Assembly (NCBI GenBank): GCA_035512595.1
Contig: DATKDU010000372.1
Span: 1-12,595 of the forward strand
Direction of reading: 5' to 3'
DNA: 12,595 bases
From: DATKDU01 sp035512595
Lineage (GTDB): Bacteria; Planctomycetota; Planctomycetia; Pirellulales; Pirellulaceae
Shown here: positions 1 through 7,116 of the stretch, one piece after another
How the letters are laid out: every line of letters begins with the position of its first letter
Numbering within the stretch: position 1 is the stretch's first letter
The notes under the pieces: model-generated
Databases searched by the model: none
Seen by the model: only the letters and a program-made list of their open reading frames with translations
Told to the model about the DNA's origin: nothing
Position numbers and translations under genes: made by a program

Positions 1-132
1 CGCTTCGTCGAAACCCTGTTGACCGTCGTTGAAACCTGCCGCCAGCAATCCCGCAACGCTTTCACCCTCATCACCACTGCCGTCGAAGCTCATCTTCGCC
101 GTCACTCCGCGCCGTCACTCACCGAGGCGTGA
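1..132 (+). CDS. IS66-family transposase, C-terminal fragment (cut by window start)
   Basis: Frame 1 is open from the first base and encodes 43 residues before a TGA at 130-132. The peptide contains RFVETLLTVVETCRQQ and ends APSLTEA. This resembles the C-terminal tail of IS66-type transposases, where an LLTVVETCR..-like helix is followed by a short tail ending near PSL. The catalytic DDE domain would lie upstream, outside the window, so it cannot be told whether the element is intact. I did not find a convincing terminal inverted repeat in the following bases, so the right end of the element is not placed. The next gene on the other strand ends only 63 bases away, so the element probably inserted beside that gene's 3' end. 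The call rests on the short peptide alone. Confidence 0.68.
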   Translation, partial: RFVETLLTVVETCRQQSRNAFTLITTAVEAHLRRHSAPSLTEA

Positions 133-195
133 ACGGCTACCAGCGGCAATTATAAGCGAACGCTGATGGGATTGTCACGCGCGGTTTAAGTCACG

Positions 196-1038
196 CTATC
201 CGCCGACCCGGAAGGGCCGCCGATAACTCGGAACCATTCGCCAACCCATCCACCGCATGGGGAGGGCATGAATGAGGCCGGCAACCAGGTAGAGAGGCAT
301 TCCAAAGCAAACGAAGAGCGAAAACAGCCATAAGATGCCGAATACGATGATCCATTCCCACCGCTGTGGATTGTGGGTCAGGACCAGCCTGTACACGCCC
401 AGTTGAAGTAACATCACTGGTCCGCCCAAGACGCCGGTCACTAACCACATATCCTTCTCTTTGGGAAGAAGGTCATAGGAATAAAAGACGCCCCTCCATT
501 CGACGAGCGGCTCCGGCGACAGAAAACGCGACGTGACGGCGCTCCAGATACCCAGCGCAAAGCAGATTAGCGTCACCCACTTCATGAGGTCGATGAGCCG
601 GAATTGTAGCGGATGTCCAGAAACCGTCACGGGCGAGTCGATCGACGAGGCCGTAGCCAGTCGAAGGCCGGCGAACCGCTGGACCATTCCCAGTGCAACC
701 GCATACGCGGCCAGTAGCCCCACCCCGAGATTCGCCATCGACAAGGCCGCATACCCAAAGCGATCCGCAGCCAATGCGGGTGGAACCAACAGGGCGAAAT
801 AAATACCGCAGGCATACACGGCTGCATGCCACGCTCGTTTGGACAGTGGATCGACGGACAAAAACAGAACCATCGACACCAGTGCCAGTTGCGCCGTGAG
901 CAGGCTGATCACCACCGCCAGCAGCGGCAACCCATTGAGCGGCAGCAACGAAATCGCCAGCATCAGCAGGAACGTTGTCGTTCCGCTGGCAAACATCAGC
1001 CAGTGCAGCGTTGAAGCGCGCGTCGATTGCTGGATCAT
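196..1038 (-). CDS. polytopic inner-membrane protein, unknown function
   Basis: This is a 280-residue protein with about seven to eight hydrophobic segments, near residues 13-33, 40-60, 70-90, 98-118, 150-170, 197-217 and 225-260, so it is very likely an integral cytoplasmic-membrane protein. A charged or polar stretch near residues 120-145 separates two hydrophobic halves. The segment FRLIDLMKWVTLICFALGIW resembles the F.LRDLL plus hydrophobic-helix motif common in uncharacterised planctomycete membrane proteins; that is recollection, not a search. I chose the ATG at 1038; the frame extends to a TTG at 1059 with no clear ribosome-binding site for either. It follows the secretin-like gene on the same strand after 117 bases, so cotranscription is possible but not shown. 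No catalytic motif is visible and no function is proposed. Confidence 0.72.
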   Translation of the reverse strand: MIQQSTRASTLHWLMFASGTTTFLLMLAISLLPLNGLPLLAVVISLLTAQLALVSMVLFLSVDPLSKRAWHAAVYACGIYFALLVPPALAADRFGYAALSMANLGVGLLAAYAVALGMVQRFAGLRLATASSIDSPVTVSGHPLQFRLIDLMKWVTLICFALGIWSAVTSRFLSPEPLVEWRGVFYSYDLLPKEKDMWLVTGVLGGPVMLLQLGVYRLVLTHNPQRWEWIIVFGILWLFSLFVCFGMPLYLVAGLIHALPMRWMGWRMVPSYRRPFRVGG

Positions 1039-1155
1039 GATGCGGCAGCCCGGAGGCAATCCGAATCGTAAGCCAATCGCGCGCAGCGCGATACTCCAAC
1101 TGCCGGCAGGTGTTGGCTGCCGGATCGTGCGCTGGGGTGTTCACCGATCCGGGCG

Positions 1156-2502
1156 TTACTTCGCGGGCTTTTCAGCTTCATTCACTTCCGCCTTCTCTTC
1201 GTCCTTGAGCTCGCGAACGGAGGCGGTGAGAAAGAGGTAAAGATTCGCCTTGCTCTCGCCGTCGCCGGCGAAGGTCATGCCGCCGATCAGCGTGGGCGTA
1301 TCGACCGGGATGCGGAGCGTGGTGGAGAGCCGCTGGCTTTCCAGCGCCGGGCGGTCGAGTGCCGCCACGACTTGGGCCACGGGACCGGCATCTTTCGCTG
1401 CCGCTGCCGGCGGTGCATCGCCGAGCAAGTTGACCCGGCTGTGAACGTCGGCCACGACGTACTTTGCTGTGCGGGTAACGACGGGGGTGATCTGGAGTGC
1501 CGCGCCGTCCTGCACCGCCTTGACCTGGGGATTGTAGGCTGCACTTTCACTTTCCCCGCCGCCGACGATGGGGGTCAACCCGCTGACAAACAGCCGCTGC
1601 ACGCCGGCCAGCGCGGAAACGGTCTGGCCGTTGTAGCACGTGAGAATCGCGTGATAGTTTCTGCGCGCCTGGCCGGCAGCCCGGGCCTGCGCTTGCAGCG
1701 CTTGCCAGGCGGCCGGCGAAAGTGCGCCAAAGGGAGCGGGCGGATTCAGACCTTTCCCTTCCGCAATGGCGGCGGCAATCTGCTCCTCGGTCAGCCACAG
1801 CCAGTGGGCCTCGACGCTCACGGTCCGCAGCGAGCCCCACTGCTTGCGGAACAGGTCAAGCAGCGCGGTAATCTGGGCATGCGTCTCAGTTGGCGCAGCG
1901 ACAACGAGCGATGCGCCCAGCGCGGTAATGGTTGATGGCCCGCCGACATCGTCCCACTGGTCCGGCTCGATCGTCGTGGTAATCGTGTCGATCAGATTGT
2001 CCACGCTGGTCCGCACCGATTCGTTGGATGCAGCTCCGGAACCGCCCGAAACCTGGTGCAGCGTTGTCGAGCGCGATTTGCCGCGACTGATGGTCGAAGG
2101 GACGGCAAAAACTCCGCCGCCACCGCCAAAGCCGCCGCCTCCCAGGCCGGCCCCCGCGCTGGCCTCGACCTTGACCTCGGGAAAGATGGAGCGCGTGGCA
2201 TCCACCAGGTCCGCCGGTTCCTGAGCCGGGTAGGGCGGAGCAATCGCGTACAGGTCGCTGAGATCGTAGATCCGAACCACCCGCGGAGCATCCTCCCCTG
2301 TGCGGGTTCGGGACGTTGACGAACCGATTTCGGTGAACTTGTGGTCGGCCGCTTCTTTGCGCGACAGATCGACAAGCTGCTTCTGGATCGCTTCCAGTTG
2401 GGCGCGCAGCGCGGCGGCCTGATCGGGCTCTGCCTGAGCGAAAGCGGCTGCGGGTGCCGCGGCCAATAGAACGGCGATCACCAACGCCAGGGTACGACGC
2501 AT
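1156..2502 (-). CDS. exported secretin-like protein (degenerate GspD/PilQ-type domain)
   Basis: The 448-residue protein starts with a clear signal peptide (MRRTLALVIAVLLAAAPAAA, likely cut after AFA near residue 22). A short coiled coil follows (about 28-50), then a glycine-rich linker (about 118-131). A module at 170-216 has the pattern LIDTI..TI.P..W..VGGPS.I and then a hydrophobic strand. The C-terminal half follows the secretin-domain plan: NGQTVSALAGVQRLFVSG near 291-308, a v..G..L.ItPvv....yV.adV segment near 330-355, and at the end IPVDTPTLIGGMTF followed by LYLFLTASV, where secretins usually have a GG motif and LLIFLTPRIV. It is shorter than a true GspD or PilQ and I do not see the several ring-building N domains. 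It may be periplasmic or form or assist an outer-membrane channel; this is inference. The start is supported by AAGGA (2511-2515) eight bases upstream. Confidence 0.7.
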   Translation of the reverse strand: MRRTLALVIAVLLAAAPAAAFAQAEPDQAAALRAQLEAIQKQLVDLSRKEAADHKFTEIGSSTSRTRTGEDAPRVVRIYDLSDLYAIAPPYPAQEPADLVDATRSIFPEVKVEASAGAGLGGGGFGGGGGVFAVPSTISRGKSRSTTLHQVSGGSGAASNESVRTSVDNLIDTITTTIEPDQWDDVGGPSTITALGASLVVAAPTETHAQITALLDLFRKQWGSLRTVSVEAHWLWLTEEQIAAAIAEGKGLNPPAPFGALSPAAWQALQAQARAAGQARRNYHAILTCYNGQTVSALAGVQRLFVSGLTPIVGGGESESAAYNPQVKAVQDGAALQITPVVTRTAKYVVADVHSRVNLLGDAPPAAAAKDAGPVAQVVAALDRPALESQRLSTTLRIPVDTPTLIGGMTFAGDGESKANLYLFLTASVRELKDEEKAEVNEAEKPAK

Positions 2503-3015
2503 GAGAAGGTTCCTTTACTGACTGATCCCCTGGCACCTGGAGACTAACGCCCCTGCTGGCGGGCTGCAATCTGAGTGAGGTCAATTCAGACCGCAAAGCC
2601 GTTACTCTCAGACCGGGATTTCCGCGAATCCCCCGCAGGAAAAGGGATTTTCTCAAGCCCAAAACTTGCCTCCGCCCCGCCGTGACCTACGTTTGTGTTG
2701 TCGCCGGTTGCACCGCAGCCGGCGATCATCACCGAGGCTTTCTCACCCCCGTGTTGGGCGGGTTCAGTTTTACCGCTGGGCCCGCCTTTTTTGTTGCGCG
2801 AACGCCGGCGGCTGCTTCCATTCGCCCCCCGCGCCTCCTTTTGCCGCCGGCATCCCAATTGCCGCAATCCGCAAATTCCGGTAGGCTGGGACGTTTCGCC
2901 TCTTCGTAAAAGCCCCGGCATGTCGCGGGGGCCGGGGAGTCGTTGTCTCCATTCACCGGCGGCAAAGTGGGGCTTGCTTGCGTTTGCCGCGGTGGTGCAA
3001 GGTGTTTGCCGAGTT
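2503..3015. other. 513-bp divergent intergenic region, S1 leader side
   Basis: The region lies between the start of the secretin-like gene (minus) and the S1 gene (plus), so it should carry promoters for both. The S1 reading frame stays open upstream to 2695. That extension has a proline-, arginine- and cysteine-rich composition unlike any S1 protein, so I treat it as chance opening of GC-rich DNA. I see no good -35/-10 pair on either strand. The one notable element is the GC hairpin at 2913-2937, listed separately. If transcription of the S1 gene starts well upstream, its leader would be long, as in organisms where S1 represses its own translation. Confidence 0.5.
2913..2937 (+). promoter_or_regulatory. 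GC-rich inverted repeat in the S1 leader
   Basis: CCCCGGC (2913-2919) and GCCGGGG (2931-2937) are perfect seven-base complementary arms around an 11-base loop, ending 78 bases before the S1 start codon. The loop contains GCGGGG, so the left arm could also pair with it in an alternative fold. No run of T follows, so it is not a typical intrinsic terminator. It could be a leader structure acting in S1 autoregulation or simply GC-rich noise; the role is a guess. Confidence 0.35.
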
Positions 3016-4806
3016 ATGGTCAATCGTACGCTGATCCGGAACCTGGATAACGATCCCGATATTCAGTCGATGCTCGAGGCCGCCGTCCTGGGGTTTGAAG
3101 AGCAGGGACTGCACCCTGCCGATACGGGCGGCGACTTTGATGTGAACAAGATCGTCGAGGGGCGCGTTCTCCGCGTCGCCGACGGGATGGTGATGGTCGA
3201 TATCGGGTTCAAGAGCGAGGGGTCCATTTCGCTCGACGAGTGGGATGAAGGGGACGAGCCCCCCCAGGTAGGACATCTCGTGCGGGTCCTCATCGAGGAT
3301 CTCGAAGACGAGACCGCCATTCCCGACGACGGCGGCATGGTCCGCATCAGCAAGCGCAAGGCGAAGAAGCAGGACGACTGGGAACAGATGATGTCCCAGA
3401 TCAAGGAGGGGATGGTCGTCACCGGCGCCGTCACCCGCAAGATCAAAGGCGGCCTCTTGGTCGATGTGAAGGGAGTCAACGTCTTTCTCCCCGCCAGCCA
3501 GGTCGATATCCGCCGGCCGGCCGACATCGGCGACTACATCGGCCGCGAAGTGCAGTGCGAAGTCCTCAAGATCGACGAGACGCGGCGGAACATCGTCGTC
3601 AGCCGCCGCTCGCTGATTGAGAAGCAGCGTGAGACCGACCGCGAGCTGCTGCTGACCGAGTTGAAAGAAGGGGACACGCGCCGCGGCGTCGTCAAGAACA
3701 TTGCCGACTTCGGCGCGTTCGTGGACCTCGGCGGCATCGACGGCCTCCTCCACATCACCGACATGAGCTGGGAGCGGATCGGCCATCCCAGCGAGATGGT
3801 GCAAATCGACCAGCAGCTCGAAGTCAAGGTGCTGCACATCGACCGCGAGAAGAAGAAGATCGCCCTGGGTCTGAAGCAGCTTTTGTCGAATCCCTGGGAG
3901 CACGTGGTTGAAAAATACCCGGTCGGCACGGTGGTCAAGGGTTCGGTCGTCAACGTGATGAGCTACGGCGCGTTTGTGAAGCTCGAGCCGGGCATCGAAG
4001 GGCTGGTGCATATCAGCGAGATGTCGTGGACCCGCCGCGTGAACCATCCCAGCGAGCTGGTCAACATCGGCGACGAGATCAGCGTCGTGATCCTTGGCGT
4101 CGATAAGGAAGGCCAGCAACTGTCCCTCGGCATGAAGCAGGCCCAGGAGAACCCGTGGACCCGCGTGGCCGAGAAGTATCCGGTCGATGCGATCGTGGAA
4201 GGGAAGGTTCGCAACCTGACCAACTACGGCGCCTTCATCGAGCTGGAAGAAGGGATCGACGGCCTTTTGCACGTCTCCGACATGTCGTGGACGCGGAAGA
4301 TCAGCCATCCCAGCGAAATGCTCGAAAAGAGCCAGGCCGTCCGCTGCAAGATTCTTTCCGTCGATCAGGAACGGCGGCGGATTGCCCTTGGGCTCAAGCA
4401 GCTCGACGAAGATCCGTGGGCTGCCAACATCCCCGGCAAGTACCAGCCCGGCCAGGTGGTCAACGGCACCGTCACGAAGATCACCAACTTCGGCGTGTTC
4501 GTCGGACTGGAAGACGGCCTGGAAGGATTGCTGCACATCTCGGAGTTGGCCGACCACAAGGTCGAAAATCCGGAGGATGTCGTGAAGGTGGGCGACCCGA
4601 TCGAGGTCAAGGTCCTCCGCGTCGATACGGACGAGCGGAAGATCGGCCTGTCGCGGAAGCGCGTCGAATGGGCCGAGGACGACGGCAGCCTGCCCCCCGA
4701 GGAAGGGGGGCCGACGCCGGCCCCCAAGCAGCCCAAACAGCCCCGCGAGCTGAAGGGGGGCTTGGGTGGCTCGGGTCCGCTGATCTCGACGGGGGACAAG
4801 ACGTAG
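3016..4806 (+). CDS. rpsA: 30S ribosomal protein S1 (six S1 domains)
   Basis: The 596-residue protein contains six S1 RNA-binding domains at about residues 42-114, 131-197, 216-286, 303-373, 388-460 and 476-548. Domains 3-6 carry the hallmark G.V..I.dFGAFV.L..GI.GLLHISdMSW pattern, and repeated units end with IaLGLKQL...PW. Domains 1 and 2 are more divergent, as in bacterial S1 where they dock on the ribosome. The six-domain count matches proteobacterial-type RpsA. Its role is to bring mRNA to the 30S subunit. The tail from about 550 is acidic, then proline- and glycine-rich, and is likely disordered. I chose the ATG at 3016 because S1-like sequence begins there (MVNRTLIRNL); AAGGTG at 2999-3004 is a possible ribosome-binding site, though spaced a long 11 bases away. 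Transcription probably ends at the palindrome just after the stop. Confidence 0.93.
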   Translation: MVNRTLIRNLDNDPDIQSMLEAAVLGFEEQGLHPADTGGDFDVNKIVEGRVLRVADGMVMVDIGFKSEGSISLDEWDEGDEPPQVGHLVRVLIEDLEDETAIPDDGGMVRISKRKAKKQDDWEQMMSQIKEGMVVTGAVTRKIKGGLLVDVKGVNVFLPASQVDIRRPADIGDYIGREVQCEVLKIDETRRNIVVSRRSLIEKQRETDRELLLTELKEGDTRRGVVKNIADFGAFVDLGGIDGLLHITDMSWERIGHPSEMVQIDQQLEVKVLHIDREKKKIALGLKQLLSNPWEHVVEKYPVGTVVKGSVVNVMSYGAFVKLEPGIEGLVHISEMSWTRRVNHPSELVNIGDEISVVILGVDKEGQQLSLGMKQAQENPWTRVAEKYPVDAIVEGKVRNLTNYGAFIELEEGIDGLLHVSDMSWTRKISHPSEMLEKSQAVRCKILSVDQERRRIALGLKQLDEDPWAANIPGKYQPGQVVNGTVTKITNFGVFVGLEDGLEGLLHISELADHKVENPEDVVKVGDPIEVKVLRVDTDERKIGLSRKRVEWAEDDGSLPPEEGGPTPAPKQPKQPRELKGGLGGSGPLISTGDKT

Positions 4807-4833
4807 TAGGTCCCGCCTGCCGGGCGGGACCTA
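4807..4833 (+). terminator. palindrome after S1 gene, candidate terminator or dispersed repeat
   Basis: TAGGTCCCGC (4807-4816) pairs perfectly with GCGGGACCTA (4824-4833) across a seven-base loop, starting directly after the S1 stop codon. The stem is strong enough to act as a terminator, although only A-rich sequence, not a T run, follows. A related palindrome lies at 4857-4881. The same AGGTCCCG/CGGGACCT core in both suggests a repeated element that has settled between convergent genes. Confidence 0.5.
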
Positions 4834-4856
4834 AAATGTCAGCGGGCGTTCGCACG

Positions 4857-4881
4857 AGGTCCCGTCCGGCAGACGGGACCT
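4857..4881 (-). terminator. second related palindrome, at the 3' end of the 4884-5513 gene
   Basis: AGGTCCCGTC (4857-4866) pairs with GACGGGACCT (4872-4881) around a five-base loop. It lies two bases beyond the stop codon of the minus-strand exported protein gene, mirroring the position of the palindrome beside the S1 gene. Both share the AGGTCCCG arm but differ in the inner stem and the loop, so they look like diverged copies of one repeat family. It probably limits read-through from the minus-strand genes. Confidence 0.45.
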
Positions 4882-4883
4882 AC

Positions 4884-5513
4884 TTATCGCCCTGCGTCGC
4901 GCACGCCGCCAATCGCGCCGCCGATCTTGCCGTGGACTTCGCTCGTGGCCCGGATCACCAGGCACTGTAGGTTCGGGTAGTACACGATCGCTCCCGGCCC
5001 GCCGTTGACGTCCCAAAAATCGGGGTCGATCGTCCGCTCGATCAGCTCGATCAGGCTCTGCGCGTTGCTCGCCGTTTGAGCGGCGCCGCCGCGGGCCAGA
5101 AACCCGGTCGGCGCTCCGCCGGCAAAGTCTGCCAGAGCCAGTGCGCTGGCCAGGCTGGCCGCCGGCATTCGCATCTGGGCTTCCGCCCGCTGATCCGCCG
5201 GCTGGCCCGCTTCTCGCGCCGCTTCGCTGCGCAGCTCGCGCTTGACGCGCGTCAGCCGGCTCCACAGCCTGCCCCGGTAGGACTTGAGCGTGTCGCTCGT
5301 GGCGTGCCGCTCGTCGCTGACGATCGACTCGTGCAGGTCGCACAGCGCTTGGATTGCCGCCGCCCGATCGGCCCGGTCCTTGGCGGTCGCCTGTTGCTTG
5401 AGTGCCGCACTCACGTCGCGCTCGATCTGCGCCAACGGCCGCGGACTGTCGCTCGCGGTTGTGGATGTCTCGGCTGCCAGCAAAAGCGCGCCGGCCAGAA
5501 ATGCCGTGACCAT
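4884..5513 (-). CDS. small exported protein with secretin-associated LI..I..TI.P.fW..nGGP motif
   Basis: This is a 209-residue protein. The N terminus (MVTAFLAGALLLAAETSTT) is hydrophobic and looks like a signal peptide, though it lacks the usual positive charge before the hydrophobic stretch. Residues 27-110 are charged and probably helical. A small alanine/glycine-rich linker leads to a C-terminal module at about 154-200 (LIELIERTIDPDFWDVNGGP, then a hydrophobic strand and SEVHGKI). That module matches the one at residues 170-216 of the secretin-like protein encoded at 1156-2502, but here no secretin domain follows. The start at 5513 is supported by GGGGAG (5521-5526) seven bases upstream. 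It begins 44 bases after the PAP2 stop, so the two genes probably form an operon. Location is likely periplasmic; function unknown. Confidence 0.68.
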   Translation of the reverse strand: MVTAFLAGALLLAAETSTTASDSPRPLAQIERDVSAALKQQATAKDRADRAAAIQALCDLHESIVSDERHATSDTLKSYRGRLWSRLTRVKRELRSEAAREAGQPADQRAEAQMRMPAASLASALALADFAGGAPTGFLARGGAAQTASNAQSLIELIERTIDPDFWDVNGGPGAIVYYPNLQCLVIRATSEVHGKIGGAIGGVRDAGR

Positions 5514-5557
5514 GATAAGACTCCCCGTCGCCCGCGCCCCTGTTGCGCGGCGTTCCT

Positions 5558-6283
5558 CTAGTCTACCCGATGGGGACCAACGGCGGCAACCGTTTCCAGC
5601 CGATCGAACACGCCCCCCAGCAGCCGCTGGTGAACGCACGCCGCTCCGCACGCCAGGCCCAGTGCAGCGCCCACCAGGACGTCGCTGGCGAAGTGATCCA
5701 TGACCTGAATCCGCTGCAGGCCCGCCACCGCCGCCAGAGCGAAGAAGACGAGGCCCGCGCGGGGATACTTCCACGTCAGCACCGTCGCCAGGCCAAACGC
5801 CGTCCCCGTGTGGGCCGAGGGAAACGACTGAAAGTTGTGAATGTCCCCCGCCAGCGGCAACCAGTCCTGAAACGTCGCCATGACGTTGCCTTCCAGCTCT
5901 GCCGCCTTGGGACGCGCCCGCGAAAGCAGCAGCTTGACCACGTTCGCCGCCAGTCCGCCGCCAAACGCTCCGGCCAACAGCCGCGGCATCGCTCGCGGTC
6001 CGGCCGCGTCGAGCCGCCCGGCCAGCACGACGAGGAGCAGGACCGTGCCGCCGTAGCTGAACGCTTCGCTCAGATTGACGACCTTGGTCAGCTTTCCAAG
6101 GGCCGGATAGAACTTCTGATTCGCCTTACGGGGCTGAAACACGCGGGCCAAGGGGAGATCGATCTGCGTGGCGGCGGCTGCTAGCACCGCAAGGACCAGC
6201 GCCATCCATGCCGCACGCCGCGCAAAGTGCTGCCGGCCGCAGGGGAAAGAGGACAAAGCGGTTCGGCTCGGAGATACAGTCAT
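5558..6283 (-). CDS. PAP2-family membrane phosphatase
   Basis: The 241-residue protein carries the three phosphatase motifs of the type 2 phosphatidic acid phosphatase superfamily: K...SRARP near residues 117-125, PSAHTG near 155-160 with the catalytic histidine, and R.QVMDHFASD near 191-201 with the second histidine and the aspartate. Several hydrophobic segments (about 27-42, 78-90, 102-118, 160-172, 177-190, 201-216) fit the usual six-helix membrane fold. Members remove phosphate from lipid phosphates such as phosphatidic acid or undecaprenyl pyrophosphate at the outer face of the inner membrane; the substrate here cannot be read from sequence. I chose the ATG at 6283; a GTG at 6292 would add three residues. 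It is divergent from a DUF374 acyltransferase and followed closely by the small exported protein gene. Confidence 0.88.
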   Translation of the reverse strand: MTVSPSRTALSSFPCGRQHFARRAAWMALVLAVLAAAATQIDLPLARVFQPRKANQKFYPALGKLTKVVNLSEAFSYGGTVLLLVVLAGRLDAAGPRAMPRLLAGAFGGGLAANVVKLLLSRARPKAAELEGNVMATFQDWLPLAGDIHNFQSFPSAHTGTAFGLATVLTWKYPRAGLVFFALAAVAGLQRIQVMDHFASDVLVGAALGLACGAACVHQRLLGGVFDRLETVAAVGPHRVD

Positions 6284-6344
6284 GGCGGCCACATGCTACC
6301 GGATGACCCGCGGACTGACATAGGCCAGTGGCCGTCGGTCAAGC

Positions 6345-6350
6345 TACAAT
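6345..6350 (+). promoter_or_regulatory. possible -10 element for the DUF374 gene
   Basis: TACAAT lies 32 bases before the ATG at 6383, in the 99-base region shared with the divergent PAP2 gene. No matching -35 sits at the expected spacing (CTGACA at 6315-6320 is 24 bases away), so this is a weak call based on one hexamer. Confidence 0.2.
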
Positions 6351-6382
6351 CGAGGTTCCTCGCAGGTAGTGAGCTTTCACGG

Positions 6383-7105
6383 ATGACCGAGCGCAGCTCG
6401 TTGGTGACACGGACGTGCGACTGGACCATCGCCCAGGCGATTCGCGCCTGGCATGCCACGCTTCGACTTCACATCGATGCCGACGACCGCGCGCTCGATC
6501 CGCGGCTCGGTTCGCGCGGGAACATCTACTGCATGTGGCACGAGGACCTCGTGTTTCTTGGCGGACTGATCGCGCATACCGGTGCTCATGTCGTCATCAG
6601 CCGCAGTCGCGACGGTCAGCGGATCGCCCGCGTGATGCAGCAGCTCGGCTTCAAACCGATTCGCGGCTCCAGCAGCAAAGGCGGCGCGAACGCAGCACTG
6701 GAAGTCCTCCGCCTGGGAACGGAGTCCAACGTCGGCATCACCGTCGATGGGCCGCGCGGTCCGCGGCGGAGCATGCAGCCGGGGGCGGTATTCCTCGCGT
6801 CGCGAACGGGAATGCCGCTAGTGGCGGTCGGCCTCGGTTACCACCGGGCGTGGCGCGCGCCCAGTTGGGACCGGATGGCGTTCGCACTGCCGTTCACCAG
6901 GGCCGTGGTCAGCGCCAGCACTGCGATTCACGTGCCTGCCGACTTGGACGATGAGGCACTGGCCGAGCATCGCGAGCGCTTCGAAGCCACGATCCATCAG
7001 ACGTCGGCCCGCGCCGAGCAGCGGATGGCCCAGTGGGCCGCCAGCGGCATTCGGCCGGCAGTCGAGTCAGATCGGCAGCACGACGAGTTGTCGAAGGCGG
7101 CGTGA
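6383..7105 (+). CDS. DUF374 (COG2121-type) lysophospholipid acyltransferase-like protein
   Basis: The 240-residue protein has the ordered motifs of the DUF374 family: a WHEDLVFL segment (about 52-59), HVVISRSRDGQRIA (about 69-82), GFKPIRGSSSKGG (about 89-101), and ITVDGPRGPRR with a following PGAVFLAS.TG.PLV.VG (about 119-150). The family is related to PlsC-type acyltransferases that move acyl chains onto lipids at the cytoplasmic membrane, and some members sit in lipopolysaccharide assembly loci. The H-E-D-L segment occupies the place of the HX4D catalytic box. The ATG at 6383 was preferred because the frame upstream, to 6227, overlaps the PAP2 gene and has no family resemblance. The gene ends 11 bases before the end of the convergent exonuclease gene. 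The acyl substrate is unknown. Confidence 0.85.
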   Translation: MTERSSLVTRTCDWTIAQAIRAWHATLRLHIDADDRALDPRLGSRGNIYCMWHEDLVFLGGLIAHTGAHVVISRSRDGQRIARVMQQLGFKPIRGSSSKGGANAALEVLRLGTESNVGITVDGPRGPRRSMQPGAVFLASRTGMPLVAVGLGYHRAWRAPSWDRMAFALPFTRAVVSASTAIHVPADLDDEALAEHRERFEATIHQTSARAEQRMAQWAASGIRPAVESDRQHDELSKAA

Positions 7106-7116
7106 TACGAATTCGG

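Noticed and set aside
473..1144. 223-residue alternative minus-strand frame over the membrane protein gene
   Set aside because: It lacks hydrophobic segments and has erratic composition, while the overlapping frame encodes a coherent multi-helix membrane protein.
2695..3015. N-terminal extension of the S1 protein by 107 residues
   Set aside because: The extension is rich in Pro, Arg, Cys and Ala with no S1-like or targeting character, while the S1-like sequence starts cleanly at 3016. Long open frames are expected by chance in GC-rich DNA.
2953..4557. 534-residue open frame on the minus strand opposite the S1 gene
   Set aside because: It is a mirror of the S1 codon pattern (biased toward His, Asp, Leu and Val repeats matching the S1 repeats) and overlaps a certain gene completely.
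5514..5774. Longer start for the small exported protein
   Set aside because: The added 87 residues are Arg/Gly-rich antisense-like sequence overlapping the PAP2 gene; the ATG at 5513 has a well-placed ribosome-binding site and a hydrophobic signal-like start.
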